DNA from: Charina bottae
Lineage: Eukaryota > Chordata > Lepidosauria > Squamata > Charinaidae
Length of the DNA stretch: 64,000 nucleotides
Direction of reading: 5' to 3'
NCBI GenBank assembly: GCA_023362775.1
Contig: JALMGJ010000002.1
Location: forward strand, 29,355,414-29,419,413
This document shows, one piece after another, positions 31,532 through 43,267 of the stretch; positions within the stretch are counted from its first letter, which is position 1, and each line of letters starts with the position of its first letter. The notes under the pieces are model-generated. The model saw only the letters and a program-made list of their open reading frames with translations, was not told where the DNA came from and made no database searches. Made by a program: the position numbers and the translations under genes.

Positions 31532-31846
31532 TTGGATCCTGGTGCTACTGATTGCATAGTTAAATTTTGGCCGCCAGGAGCTCAGCGAATAGGGCATATG
31601 ACTGTAACAGGCTACTGGGGAAAGCCTATGCTTACCCCAATTTTATCCATACATTTGATTGTTCAAGGAGACAGAATTATGATAAGAGGACTGTGGGATA
31701 AAAAGAGTAATGCGAATCTTATTCTAGGGATGTCTTTCTTTAATAAAGGATTTTGGTTTACCCCAAAAGGGTATCTCTTCAAGTCAGCCCCTTTTAAAGG
31801 AAAGATTCATTCTATAAAGATAAAAGAAGACCATAAGAACACCTAG
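31532..31846 (+). pseudogene. ERV-like retropepsin
   Basis: The frame upstream of the ATG reads LLDPGATDCIVKF at about 31530, a variant of the aspartic protease D-S/T-G box with Pro in place of Ser/Thr, followed by NLILGMSFF near 31715, the conserved ILG motif. The variant box suggests either decay or an unusual family. Confidence 0.6.
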
Positions 31847-32357
31847 GAATGGTGGTAGAACCAAGTCCCTGGAGTCCACCAAACAAATAAATACCAGGCC
31901 GGAAAACATGTCTCTGCCATGATAGAAATAACAGGCCCTGTTGTATCCCTTCAGTGACAGTATGCTCTAAATCCAGCTGCTATCGAAGGCCTTAAACCGG
32001 TTATTGAAGGTCTTTTAGATGAAGGTATCATAGAAGAAACAGGAAGTTCCTTCAATAGTCCTGTTTGGCCTGTTCTAAAATCAGATGGGAAAACATACCG
32101 AATGGTGGTTGATTTTAGAAGAAATAATAAAGTAACTCAAAGGATGGCCCCTATCGTTGCTAGTATTACTGATTTAAAAACACAAATTTTGCCTACTTCT
32201 AAATATTTTAGTGTAGTTGAGTTAGCTAACTGTGTTTTTGCTTTCCCTTTATCTGAAGATAGCAAGCCATGCTTTGCTTTCACATATGGGGGAAAACAGT
32301 ATAACTTTTGTTGTGTTCCCCAAGGATTTCATAACTTACCTGCTATAGCACATAAAT

Positions 32358-32648
32358 CTATGTCTATGAAGGTTCTCAGTCATCCAGGTGGAATTGTCTG
32401 TAGCTTGAATCATGTCAACTGGATTTCTATTTTCTCAGTGTAAACGTTTCGCTCCTTATCCAAGGAGCTTCTTCAGTCTGAGCAAAGTTAGTAAGGGAAT
32501 CCTAAATATGTTTCTAGGTAGCTGTGTGACCTTACACCTGGGGCTAGGTCATCGTTATATTGAGATGTTATTTTAAGTCCTTTTATCACCTAAAGGATAT
32601 ATCTAAATATATCTAAATATAAATATATCTAAAGGATATATCTAAAGA
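32358..32648 (-). mobile_element. Short Penelope-like element P2b
   Basis: A 14-bp duplication TATAGCACATAAAT lies at 32344-32357 and 32649-32662. The 291-bp insert is a diverged inverted copy of 13047-13304, and on the minus strand it begins with an AT-rich TAGATATA-type repeat. It carries an intact hammerhead-like core. Confidence 0.78.
32443..32476 (-). ncRNA. Hammerhead-ribozyme-like motif (P2b)
   Basis: On the minus strand: CUGAAGA (32476-32470), one A, GCUCCUU, loop GGAU, AAGGAGC, GAAAC, GUU. Stem II has seven Watson-Crick pairs. Arrangement and the single extra base match the P1 and P3 motifs, though the flanking sequence is unrelated. Confidence 0.55.
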
Positions 32649-33165
32649 TATAGCACATAAATATGTAAGAGAAATGTTACAAAGATTACCAGAGGATGAT
32701 CATGCCTATGTCTACTTTTATGTTGATGATATTTTAATCCAAGGAGAAGAGGAGGCAGAAGTAAAGGAGAGTACTTTGCGGATCTTACGTTTGATCCGTG
32801 ATACTGATTTTAAAGTGAACCTTGTGAAAGCTCAGCTAGTGAAACCACGAGTGCAGTTTTTAGGTTTAACAATTGACCAAGGTCTCTGTGAAATATACGA
32901 AAAGAGAACACATGCACTTTGTTCTATGCCTGTACCTATTGATGTTAATTCTATTCTTTTAGGAGCTTTTGGTTTTGTTCGTGACCACATTCCTAATTAC
33001 GCTGATTTGACAGATTTAAAAGATGCCAACAGAGCCCTCATGACAATCCCTACTACCACTATAACTCAAACCAATGAACTGGTATACGCTACAGCCAGTG
33101 TAATCCTGGAGATGCTTGGCAACATGATCAAGAAGAACAGCAGTACATACCCCCCCAGAAAATGA

Positions 33166-36100
33166 GGTTTGAAGCTAAGATCAAGGCAACTCGGAGAGAA
33201 GTTAGTCAGCTGGTAGAACTACAGAAGGGTGTGAAGATTAAGGATAAGCCAGGGCTACTGAAAAAATACAAGGGCCTGACTCCATCTGAAGCCCTAGAGA
33301 CTGCTAAACAAAGGCTCACAGCACTGGCTACCAGGCTAAGGAGATAAACTAGAGAAGCAGAGGCCAAGAAGATAAATGCCCTGTTCACCAAAGAACCATC
33401 CAAGGTGTACTCCCAGCTGCAGTGCAACAACACAATAACAGCAGAGCCACCAACAGCAGAAATGGAACAGTACTGGAAGAACATATGGGAGAAAGAGAAG
33501 GCACATAACACCAGTGAAAAGTGGCTGCAGGACCTGAGAGCAGACCACAGAAATCTCCCAGAGCAGGAACCAGTCACCATCACAGTAGCAGATATCCAAC
33601 AGCATGTCAAGAACATAAAGAGCTGGACAGCACCTGTCCCAGACATGATCCACACCTACTGGCTAAAGAAACTAGCAGCAGTGCATAACGCCTAGCAGCA
33701 CAGATGAACCAGCTGCTAGCAGCAGGCTCCCACCCAGACTGGCTAACACAAGGTAGGACAGTGCTGATCATCAAAGACCCCAGCAAGGGAACAACACTGT
33801 CCAACTACTGGCCAATAACATTCCTCCACACAACATGAAAAGTCCTATCAGGCATCATAGCTGCCAAGCTGCAGGACCATATAGGCCAGTACATGAGCAC
33901 AGCTCAGATGGGCATTGGGAACAACACCAGAGGCTCCAAACACCAATTGCTGATAGATACAGCAGTTGCCTGAGACTCAAGGTCTAGACAGACCAATCTG
34001 AGCACATCCTGGATTGACTACAGGAACACCTACGACTCAATGCCACACACATTGATCTGTGAATGCCTGGTGCTATAGAAAGTCAACAGGACACTAAGGA
34101 CCTTCGTCAAGAACTCAATGGGACTGTGGAAGACAACACTGGAAGTCAACTCAAGACAGCTTGCACAAGTGGCTATCAAAGGTGGCATATACCAAGGTGA
34201 TGCACTGTCCCCACTGTTGTTCTGTATGGGCTTGAACACCCCAGCCAGATTATCACAAGAACTGGATACAGATACAAGTTCAAGAGTGGAACTACCATCA
34301 GCCACCTCCTCTACATGGATGACATCAAGCTGTATGCTAAGAGTGAACAAGACATTGACTCACTGATCCACCTGACACGGATCTATAGTGAGGACATTGG
34401 GATATCATTTGGACTAGAGAAGTGTGGCCAGATGGTAGTAAAGTGAGGGAAGGTAGTTAAGACTAATGGGGTGGAACTACCAGAAGGCCACATAGCAGAC
34501 ATATAGAACAGCTACATGTACCTTGGTATGCCACACACACATGGGAACCATGAGGAGGAGGCAGGGAATACAGCAACATCCAAGTACCACCAAAGGATAA
34601 GACAGGTCCTGAAGAGCCAGCTCAATGTGAAGAACAAGACCCATGCCATTAACATGTATGCCCTGCCAGTCATCAGATACGCTGCCAGTGGCCAATGGAG
34701 GACATGGAGGCTGCTGATCTGAAGACCCAGAAGCTCCTCACAATGTATGGAGGCTTTCACCCCAAGTCCAACATCCAGAGACTGTACACCAGCCAGAAAG
34801 AGTGTGGGCGGGGTCTGGTGAGTGTCAAAGCCACTGTCCTGGATGAGACCCAGAGCATCCAGGAGTACATCTGTAAGAAAGGACTTAAAGATGAGCTGCT
34901 CAGAGAATGCCTGAAGCACCAGCAGACATGGAAGAAAGATCAAGCAGAGGAACTGCCTGTTAGAGATCGGGTTTCAACCAAGCACGTCTCACACAAGCTT
35001 GAAGGAGGAGGCAGCCTCTGCTGTAACCTAATCTTACCTGCTTTGTGTGGGAGGGGCTGAATCCTGATTTCCTCTTCCTGTTCCCTTCTCTTTCTCTTTC
35101 TGCTTGAATCTCTTACCAAGGAGGATGGGCCAGCTATGGCTCCCAAGTTGCTCATACTTCCATCCAGGTGGGCCACATTAAGGAAGCATGTGGGTCACAT
35201 TGGAACCAATTGCTTGCACACATGGACCATTTCTACTAACGAACTGTGAGTTACAATAAAATTGTAAACTCTTTTTTTAATGTAACTTTACATTAATGTG
35301 TGAAGTGTGTTTATTTTGTGTTTTGAACTGATTAAGCCTTGTGCAAGTTTATGGGAACGCTTCTACTCTGCTATATACTAATAAGAAGCTGCGTAGAGTT
35401 CTGGTACTACCATCCCAGAATTCCTACAGTGCCATGGCAAGACAAGACTGTGCATGGGATGTACCATCGACAGATAGCTGAGGTGGCTTACCTTGTGAAA
35501 TCCTACCAGTGGCTAGAAAGGGCTGGACTAAAAGACAGCACTGAGGCACTGATCATAGCAGCACAAGGACAGGCAATAAGTACCCGATCCATAGAAGCAG
35601 GGTTCTACCACACTAGACAGGACTCAAAGTGAACACTGTGCAGAGAGGCCTCAGAGACAGTCCAACACATAGTGACAGGGTGTAAGATGCAGGCAGGAAC
35701 AGCATACACTGAATGGCACAACGAAGTAGCTGGCATTGTGTACAGGAACATCTGCACAGTCTATGGGCTAGACCCTCCAGTCCAGGTGGGTGATTCCACA
35801 GACAGTTGTGGAGAATGACAGGGCTAAGATCCTGTGGGACTTCCAGATCCAGACAGACAGGCAGGTACTGGCCAATCAACAAGACATTGTGGTAGTAGAC
35901 AAGGACCAGAAGATGGTGGTGGTTATAGATGTAGCAGAGCCAAGTGACAGCAACATCAGGAAGAAGGAGTATGAGAAACTAGAGAAGTACCAACACCAGA
36001 AGGAGGAACTAGAGAGGATGTGGAAAGTGAAGGCCAAAGTGGTCCCAGTGGTGGTAGGAGCACTTGGGGCTGTGACTCCTAAGCTGGGAGAGTGGCTCCA

Positions 36101-36240
36101 ACAGATCCCAGGAGCAACATGATTGCTCTCTGTCCAGAAGAGTGCAATGCTAGGAACAGCTAAGATACTGTGCAGAACCCTCAAACTCCCAGGCCTCTGG
36201 TAGAGGACCCGAGATTGAGGAAGACACATACCACCCATAT
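33166..36240 (+). mobile_element. R4/Dong-clade LINE with restriction-like endonuclease, inactive
   Basis: Pieces of one ORF in several frames run through the region: an N-terminal segment (33166-33695), RT with LLYMDDIKLYAKSEQD near 34308-34356, a tail (34695-34957, 35434-35632), a zinc-finger-like CREASETVQHIVTGC near 35638, and a restriction-like endonuclease with DIVVVDKDQKMVVVIDVAEP near 35884-35943. The endonuclease type and its C-terminal position define R4-type LINEs. Many stops are present. A solo LTR interrupts it. The 3' end abuts a TATC microsatellite. Confidence 0.8.
34958..35428 (+). mobile_element. Solo LTR inside the R4 LINE
   Basis: 471 bp, TGTTAGAG...TTCCTACA, flanked by CTGCC at 34953-34957 and GTGCC at 35429-35433 (four of five bases identical). 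Removing it joins the R4 reading frame smoothly. AATAAAATTG near 35257 is a possible polyadenylation signal. The family is not recognised. Confidence 0.7.
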
Positions 36241-36254
36241 GGGTGAGAAGGGAA

Positions 36255-36316
36255 TTTTTATCTATCTATCTATCATCTATCTATATCATCTATCATCTAT
36301 CATCTATCATCTATCA

Positions 36317-36366
<50 letters not shown>
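36255..36366. repeat. TATC tetranucleotide microsatellite
   Basis: TCTA/TATC repeats of about 110 bp directly follow the R4 3' end, with interruptions (ATCATC) in the left half. Confidence 0.9.
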
Positions 36367-36449
36367 TAATATAAGGGAGGTAGCAATGGTATTTAGTGAG
36401 TTTTATAATCTGTTAAGGAGTGGATTTGTAGAAATAATGTGACTGGTTT

Positions 36450-36545
36450 AATATAGAGTAAGGGATTGATTATGGGAAATTGCTGTATATTCTTGATGTT
36501 TAAAGTTGGAAGTCACTTCTTTTTGCAATCTACAGTATCTAAAAA
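36450..36545 (+). repeat. 96-bp direct repeat, left copy
   Basis: The sequence from AATATAGAGTAAGGG to ATCTAAAAA recurs at 49100-49195 with a single difference seen by eye. It resembles L1 3' untranslated sequence (compare GGAAGTCACT near 53303). It flanks the Copia block on the left. Confidence 0.88.
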
Positions 36546-36718
36546 GGAATGTGATGGGGGGGCGGAGCGTCGGGGACATGGAGTAGCAGCGTGCATCAGA
36601 GAACTCCCAGTCAGAAAGAAATTAAAAGCTGGACTCCTACGTTTAAACAACATATAGATAAATGTCGACGGGTGAGTCGGAAGCTGAAAAAGCCTAGACT
36701 GGAACTTTATAATTTATT

Positions 36719-37864
36719 TTGACTTTGTTATCAAAAGTAAGTTGGATAGACTTACTTTTGGTTTTAACTCTGGGCAGAGAGCTAATGCCTAGAGGGAAGA
36801 ATTTAACTCAGCAGACTCTTCCAGCTTGGAACAGGGTTAAAAATAAAAATAAACCCTCTGACAGGAGTTTAGAACGTTTGGAAAGAGTTGAAACTGATGA
36901 AGTAATTATGTCTGATAAAAAAGATTTAGAAAGGTCTAAAATGAGGCGGAATTCGGAGGTGGAAGTAATGAGTAATGGAGCAGCTAATTATCGTATACAG
37001 GAGGCAGCTGCTGTTGTCAGGCAGAAAGAGAAGGGAGAGAAAGAAAAGAAAATGGCTGTGGATCTGGAGGAGATGATGAGAAGATTTGCAGAAATGATGC
37101 AGAAAAATAATGAGACTCTCAGAGCTCAGATAATGGACGAGATATTAAGAGGAGTAAATAAAACACTCTTAGGAATTAAGCAGGAAATTAAAGTTGTAAG
37201 TAAGAGAGTGGAGGAATTGGAGAAAACAGTAACATATAATCAGAAGAAGATGGTGGAATATAACATTAAGTTTGAGCAATGGGAGTTGAAGATGATTGAT
37301 ATTCAAGATCGAGAACGCAGATCTAATGTACGCATTCGTGGGCTCCCAGAGCAGTCTGGGGAAAATCCAAAGAATTTGAGAGAAAAAGTGATGGAGTGGT
37401 TGAAGAATGTGGCAAAAGATGTTAACTGGGAAAATGCAGATTTGGAACGTATCCACAGAGCTACCTTTAGGAGAGGAGGACTGACCCCCAGAGACATTAT
37501 TATGAGATTTCAAAGTTATTATAAGAAAGAACTTTTTATGAGGGCTACTCAACAAGCCATTGGAGGACTACAATATCAGAAAGTCCCGGTTCAGGTCTTT
37601 AATGATCTCTGCCCAGAAACAATAAATTGGAGGAGGAGTGTGAAGCCTTGTATTGCTGTTCTGAAGAACAAGGGAATTGTGTATAACTGGGGATACCCTG
37701 TATTTTTAAAGTTTCGATGGGCAGGGAAATTTCATAAAATAATATCATTGGAACAAGGGATGGAGCTGTTACACCAGCTGGATTTAAGGAAGCAGAGAGA
37801 AGATGAAGTGGAAGAACTAGAGGAAGAACTGGAAGTAGCAGGAGGAAACAAGATATTATTATAA
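36719..37864 (+). CDS. L1 ORF1 protein (RNA-binding chaperone)
   Basis: A 381-codon open frame. L1 ORF1p forms trimers, binds L1 RNA and acts as a nucleic-acid chaperone in the ribonucleoprotein. Visible parts: a basic N-terminus, a long coiled coil (about residues 85-195, rich in Glu/Lys/Leu), an RRM-like segment beginning RRSNVRIRGLPE (about 198-209), and a C-terminal domain with DLERIHRATF and PRDIIMRFQSYYKK. The upstream start is a non-ATG or early ATG; MPRGKNLTQQTL at about residue 23 is an alternative start. It is a transposon protein, not a host gene. Confidence 0.85.
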   Translation: MTLLSKVSWIDLLLVLTLGRELMPRGKNLTQQTLPAWNRVKNKNKPSDRSLERLERVETDEVIMSDKKDLERSKMRRNSEVEVMSNGAANYRIQEAAAVVRQKEKGEKEKKMAVDLEEMMRRFAEMMQKNNETLRAQIMDEILRGVNKTLLGIKQEIKVVSKRVEELEKTVTYNQKKMVEYNIKFEQWELKMIDIQDRERRSNVRIRGLPEQSGENPKNLREKVMEWLKNVAKDVNWENADLERIHRATFRRGGLTPRDIIMRFQSYYKKELFMRATQQAIGGLQYQKVPVQVFNDLCPETINWRRSVKPCIAVLKNKGIVYNWGYPVFLKFRWAGKFHKIISLEQGMELLHQLDLRKQREDEVEELEEELEVAGGNKILL

Positions 37865-38147
37865 AGGAGTGAAGAAAATATTGTACCTGAGACAGGACAT
37901 AAGGAAGATGGACTGGGAGATAATGATTCGGTGTTGATGCTGTTATGTGAAACCGGGGAACTGCCTCCCCCACCCTTGAGGAGTTCATGAGAACTATGGG
38001 AGAGTTTGATAACCTCCGGAAGAGGGGGGAAGCTCTTTTGTGTTTGTATGAGGGGGTGGGGTGGGGGGAGGGTAAGGGATTGGGAACTAAGGGGTTTGTT
38101 AAGGGTTTCACTTCAAAGGACCAACTAAGAAAAAATGTACAAATTTC

Positions 38148-41100
38148 ATGGAGAATACATTAAGGTTTACAACTTTAAATGTTAAAGGGCTAGGATCAAA
38201 TATTAAAAGAAAGAGGGTGGAAGCACTATTGCATAAAGACAAAGCAGACATAATATTTTTACAAGAGACACATCAGGTGAAGGAGGGGGTAAATGAACTT
38301 AAATTAAGATGGTCAGCTGCTTATGAAAAGGCATATGGGACTTCTAAAGCAAGAGGAGTGGCGATTATAATATCAAAGAAATGTGGTTTTAATGTAATAA
38401 AGACAAAAAAGGATTCTATGGGTAGATATATAATGATACAGGGGGAGTTGGGGGGAGAGGAATATACTTTGGTTAACATCTATGCCCCGAATGTGAAACA
38501 GAAGCAGTTTTATGAGAAGGTGTTTAAAGATATGGAGGATTTTCAGAAGGGTTATATTGTAATGGCAGGGGATTTTAATATGGTAATGGATAAACAGAAG
38601 GATAAATCCAATCCCTCAGTAGAGGAGTGGCATAATAATTTTACAGATTTAACTATGATAATGAATAAAAATGAGTTGAAGGATGTCTGGAGAATAACAC
38701 GAGGAGAAGAAAACAAATTTACTTTTTATTCGTCGGTGTTTAAGAGTTATTCAAGAATAGATTATATTTTTGTGTCTAAAAGTTTAGTTTCTAAAATAAT
38801 GAATACTGAAATAGAGGTTATTAAGGTCACGGACCATGCATTGATTAATATGGATATTAAAATTAAAAAAGATTATAAAGAAGCTAAGAGATGGAGGTTA
38901 GATACAAGCATTTTTAATTACAAGCATATTGTGGACAAAATTGGAAAGGAATGGCAGGATATATGGGATATTAATGATACAGGACAATGTACACAAGAGT
39001 TATTATGGGATACAATGAAAGCAGTAATGAGAGGAATCTGTATCAGGGAATCAGCCACATTGAAAAGGCAGCAGGAAAAGGAGGGGAAACAATTGGAGGA
39101 AGAAATTAAAGAGTTGGAGTGGAAATATATAAAAGATAGGGATAAACAGATATATGCAAGATTACAAGCAAAGAGGAAGGAATTGGAGAATAAAGATATG
39201 GTGAAGGTGCAGAGAAAATTGATATATTTGAAAAGGGAATTTTTTGAACACAGTAATAAAAATTCTAAAATGCTGGCTAGGTCTGCACAATCGAAAAAGG
39301 CGAGGAATTTAATTGGAGTGATTAAAGACAAAATGGGAAAAAGCTATAATTGGATGAAGGATAAAATAAGAGTCTTTTGAGACTTTTATCAAGAACTATA
39401 TTCTTCAATGGGTAACCCCATAAGGAAGATAAGAGGAAGTATTGTAAAATAAAATTGCAGGAGGCTGACAGGGAGGTAATGGAGCAACAAGTATTAGATA
39501 AGGAAATAGAAGATGTTATTGATAAATTAAAAGGGGGGAAGTCTCCAGGAGTAGATGGATTGGGACCGGAATATTACAAAATATTTAAAAAATTATTGGT
39601 ATCTAAATTAAAGGTATTATATAACAGAATTATAGAGGGTGGTAGGATGCCACCATCATGGGAACAATCGGTAATTATATTAATACCAAAGGCTGATAAA
39701 GATCTGACAGATCCTGGATCATACAGACCTATCTCGTTAATAAATCAGGATGCTAAAATATTGACAGCAATAATGGCAAAAAGAATGAATACTTTTATAT
39801 TTAAATATATTAATAAGGATCAATGTGGTTTTGTTGCAGGAAGGCAGATGTCAAATTTAACTGGACGAGTGTTGAATATAATAAATATAATAAATAAGAA
39901 AGGATTGAAAGCAGGTTTAATAGCCTTGGATATATTTAAAGCCTTTGATTGTGTGGAATGGCCAGCTTTAAAAATAATAATAGAAACCTGTGGATTTGGT
40001 GAAAGATTTAAACGATTGATAGATCAATTATATCAACGAAATAATGCAATGGTTGTGGTTAATGATGGAATGACTGATCAAATTCCACTAGCCCGAGGTA
40101 CGAGGCAAGGTTGTCCTCTTTCCCTGATTTTGTTCACCTTAGTTATAGAAATCTTAGCCAATGTCATTAGAGAAGATGAAAGCATTAAAGGGATTGGGAA
40201 TAAAAGGAAAATTAAAGTAAATATGTTTGCAGATGATACATTATTAACTATTGAAAATCCACTGGAGTCGTTGGAGGGAATAGGAGGATATTTGAAAGAA
40301 TTTGGGGAAATGACAGGGTTACAAATAAATTGGTCTAAATCAGAAATGATGTTATTTAATTACAGTAAGGAGAGAGAACGATGGTTTATGAATAATAATA
40401 AAACAAATATTAAATTAAGGAATTCAATAAAATATTTAGGAATAAATATAACAAGAGAATTGGAGAGTTTAGAAAAGGAAAATTTCCATAAATTAAAGCA
40501 AGAGATTAAAAAGAAGTTAGAGGAGTATAGGAAAATTAAATTATCGTGGTTTGGCAGAATAGCAATTATTAAAATGAAGATTTTACCTAGAATAAACTTT
40601 TTATTTAGGATGTTACCAATTATGGTATCAGAGACAGAAATGAAGAGTTGGCAAACCATGATTAACAATTATTGTAATGGAGATAAGAAAGCAAGGGTGA
40701 ATAAAAAAAGATGGTATAAACCTCAAAAAGTTGGAGGATTGGGGCTCCCGAATTTAAGATTATATTATATAGCAAATCAAATAAGATATATTATAGATGG
40801 GATAGTAGGACAAGGAGAGTTGAATTGGTTGGAGATGGAGACTCAAGTATTGGAATGGAAATTGGAAAATGTATTTTTTAATAAACCTAGTAAGAAATGG
40901 CTGGAAGGAGTTGAGAACCCCCTTTTAAAAACTATTTTGAAGATTTGGGTAACATATAAGGAAAAACTAATGCCAGTGGTCTCCCCTTTGACTCCAGTGG
41001 TGATGATGGAAAAATTCCCTATAAATTTAAAGAAGGAATTGGAAAAGGAATTGAGGGAGAAGAAAATATTTCAAATAAAGGATTGGGTGAAAGAAATGAA

Positions 41101-41959
41101 TAGTAAAGATAGAATAAGAGAGGTATTAAGGGAAAGAAAGTTATCTTGGTTTAACTATACACAATTAGAGAAATGGATAAAGGAAAATAAAGAATGTAGA
41201 GATTCTACAAGATTTGAGAAAATGATTATAGAAAGAGAAGATGAAGAAAATTTTGTTATAAAAGGAGAAACAAGTGAAATTTATAAGATATTATTAGAAA
41301 CAGAAGATCAACAAGATTATCTTAAATCATGGGATCATGATTTAGTAAAACAAATAAGTAATCAGAGTTGGGGAAAAACTTGGGACATGCGTATTTTAAA
41401 AACTATGTCCATAAGGATAAAAGAAAATTATTTTAAATTGGTATGGAGATGGTACCTGACTCCTGTAAGATTAAATCAAATAAATAAGAAATATTCAGTA
41501 TTATGTTGGAGGGGGTGTCAGGAGTTGGGTACCTATCTCCATATGTGGTGGGGTTGCAAACAGATACAGATATTTTGGCAGAAGATATTTAAAGAGATAA
41601 ACAAGATAATTAGAATGAATATGGAAGCATGTCCGGAAATAGCATTGTTATCAATATATAATAAGGTCACCTGTACTCAGGATACAAAAAATTTAATTAC
41701 AAACTTAATGACAGCAGCAAGATTAATAATAGCAAGGAAATGGAAAGTACAAGGGGAATATCAAATTGAGGAATGGTACAAAGAAGTATGGGATATGGCA
41801 ATCAATGATAAATTAACATCTAATATTAGAGTTAGAAGGGGATTACAGACTCGAAATAATTTTGTAGAAATTTGGAATATATTTGTAGAATATGTATTAT
41901 TAAAAGGGAAAGGATGTATACCTTCGAAAGAATTACTATCTTTTTGGAAAGAGGAATGA
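38148..41959 (+). pseudogene. L1 ORF2 (endonuclease-reverse transcriptase), one break
   Basis: 38148-39380 encodes the AP-type endonuclease (TTLNVKGLGS, FLQETHQ, AGDFNMV, SRIDYIFVS, TDHALI) and the linker. A TGA ends it at 39378-39380, and the next long frame, 39455-41959, is shifted relative to it. That second part has the RT palm (PGVDGLGPEYYK, FADDTLLT near 40226) and a C-terminal cysteine-containing region (CWRGCQELGTYLHMWWGC). Only this one region is damaged, so the copy is fairly recent. Confidence 0.88.
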
Positions 41960-42086
41960 TTAAGACAATAGTGGTCCTGGGGGTGGGGTGCACATTGTAA
42001 GGTTTTTTTGTTTTTTGTTATAATTATGATTAATAAATGTATATGTATATAAATGCAAAAAAAACAATAAAAAAAAGGAATGTGAT

Positions 42087-43267
42087 AAAGGAAGCTTTAT
42101 CACGCCAGATTAGGGGTATCTGATAATATTAGGGATCACCTGCATTATATGACACATTTGTTTCAGGAGCTGGCTCAGAGAGATATGCCATTTACAGAAG
42201 CTAATAAAGTGTATATAATTCTCAGTTCTCTAAATGAAACGTGGGATACTTTGGCAACTAGCTTCGGGTCATTATCTGAGGGAGATTTGACCATAAATTA
42301 CTTATCTGGCAGATTACTGGAAGAAGAGCAAAGGAGAACACAGTGTTCTAACGTAATTAGGTCTAAGCAAAACAGTGTTTCTGTTAAGAAATGTTCTGAT
42401 AAGCAAAACAATGTTTTATTTGTAAAGCGTAAATGTTTCTACTGCAAGTCTGATAAGCATGTGTTGCGGGATTGTGATAAGAAACAGAAGCCTAAAGCCA
42501 AGCAGAAAATCTCCAAGCCGGGAGACGCAGCACAGCTGTCTCTAATTAGTTCAAGTGTAAAAGATTTATAGGGACCATTTTTAATTGACAGCGGCGCTTG
42601 TCAGCATATAGGAAATAACAGACAGATGTTTAAGAGTTTTAAGTAGGCTGATAGAGATCATGTTAGTCTAGCTAATGGAAGCATTGCATCTGTGACTGGT
42701 AAGGGATTAGTGTATGTACCAGGGTTAAATGTTGAATTATCAATGTTATGTGTACCTGAACTGGAGTACAATATTATCAGTGTGTCACAATTGGATAAAC
42801 AGGGTTATACTGTACAGTTTGGAAATAATGAATGTATTGTCATGAAAGATAATAATGTTTGTGGTAAAGGTATTTTGCAGAACTGTCTTTATGAAATAGT
42901 TCAAACCAGGACAAGCAGAAATGATTTAGCTACAATTAATAAGCCAACACATGATTCATGTGAGCACCTATGGCATAGAAGTCTTGGGCATCTGAGTTTC
43001 AAAGTGATTGAAAAGATGTCAGAAGCAAGTTCTGGAATGGAATTGAAAAAGTGCCAAGTGTATTTGGATTGTACAGCTTGTAACGTTGCAAAATCGAAAG
43101 TATTTCCTGTGAGCAAATTCAGTGATAGGAAGTCACATAAATGTTTTGAATTAGTTCACGCTGACTTAATTGGTCCATTACCAGCTACAATAGGGGGTGC
43201 TAAATATGTTTTAGTAATTGTAGATGATTTCACCAGATTTGGGTTCTGTTACCTATTGAAAGCTAAA
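42087..43267 (+). pseudogene. Copia gag-protease-integrase N-terminal part
   Basis: The left end is a gag codon region (NVIKEALSRQI in the frame crossing the L1 duplication), so the 5' LTR and the gag start are missing. 42149-42571 includes a zinc knuckle CFYCKSDKHVLRDC. After an in-frame TAG, LIDSGACQHI is the aspartic protease. 42692 onward has the GAG-pre-integrase finger (HLWHRSLGHLS, CTAC) and the integrase start (VHADLIGPLP, VDDFTRFG). It ends abruptly at 43267, where a minus-strand Gypsy LTR starts. Confidence 0.85.

Larger units (their letters stand above)
31900..33165 (+). pseudogene. ERV-like reverse transcriptase, split by P2b
   Basis: RT motifs are present: IIEETGSSFNSPVWPVLK, MVVDFRRNN and VPQGFHNLP before the insertion, and FYVDDILIQGEE, with VQFLGLTID, after it. 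A TGA near 31956 and the 291-bp insertion at 32358-32648 disrupt it. It stops being recognisable at about 33160, where an R4 LINE begins; no RNase H or integrase was seen. Confidence 0.72.
36556..42071 (+). mobile_element. Full-length L1 LINE
   Basis: A 15-bp duplication AAAAAGGAATGTGAT lies at 36541-36555 and 42072-42086. The element has a GC-rich start (GGGGGGCGGAGCGTCGG), ORF1, ORF2 and an A-rich tail, in 5.5 kb. It inserted at the left edge of the Copia remnant. ORF1 is intact, whereas ORF2 has a stop and a frame shift. Confidence 0.9.

Noticed and set aside
34030..34350. Minus-strand open frames opposite the R4 RT
   Set aside because: Shadows of the plus-strand LINE coding sequence.
36170..36442. 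Open frame rich in Ser-Ile-Tyr-Leu repeats
   Set aside because: Product of the TATC microsatellite and the R4 end.
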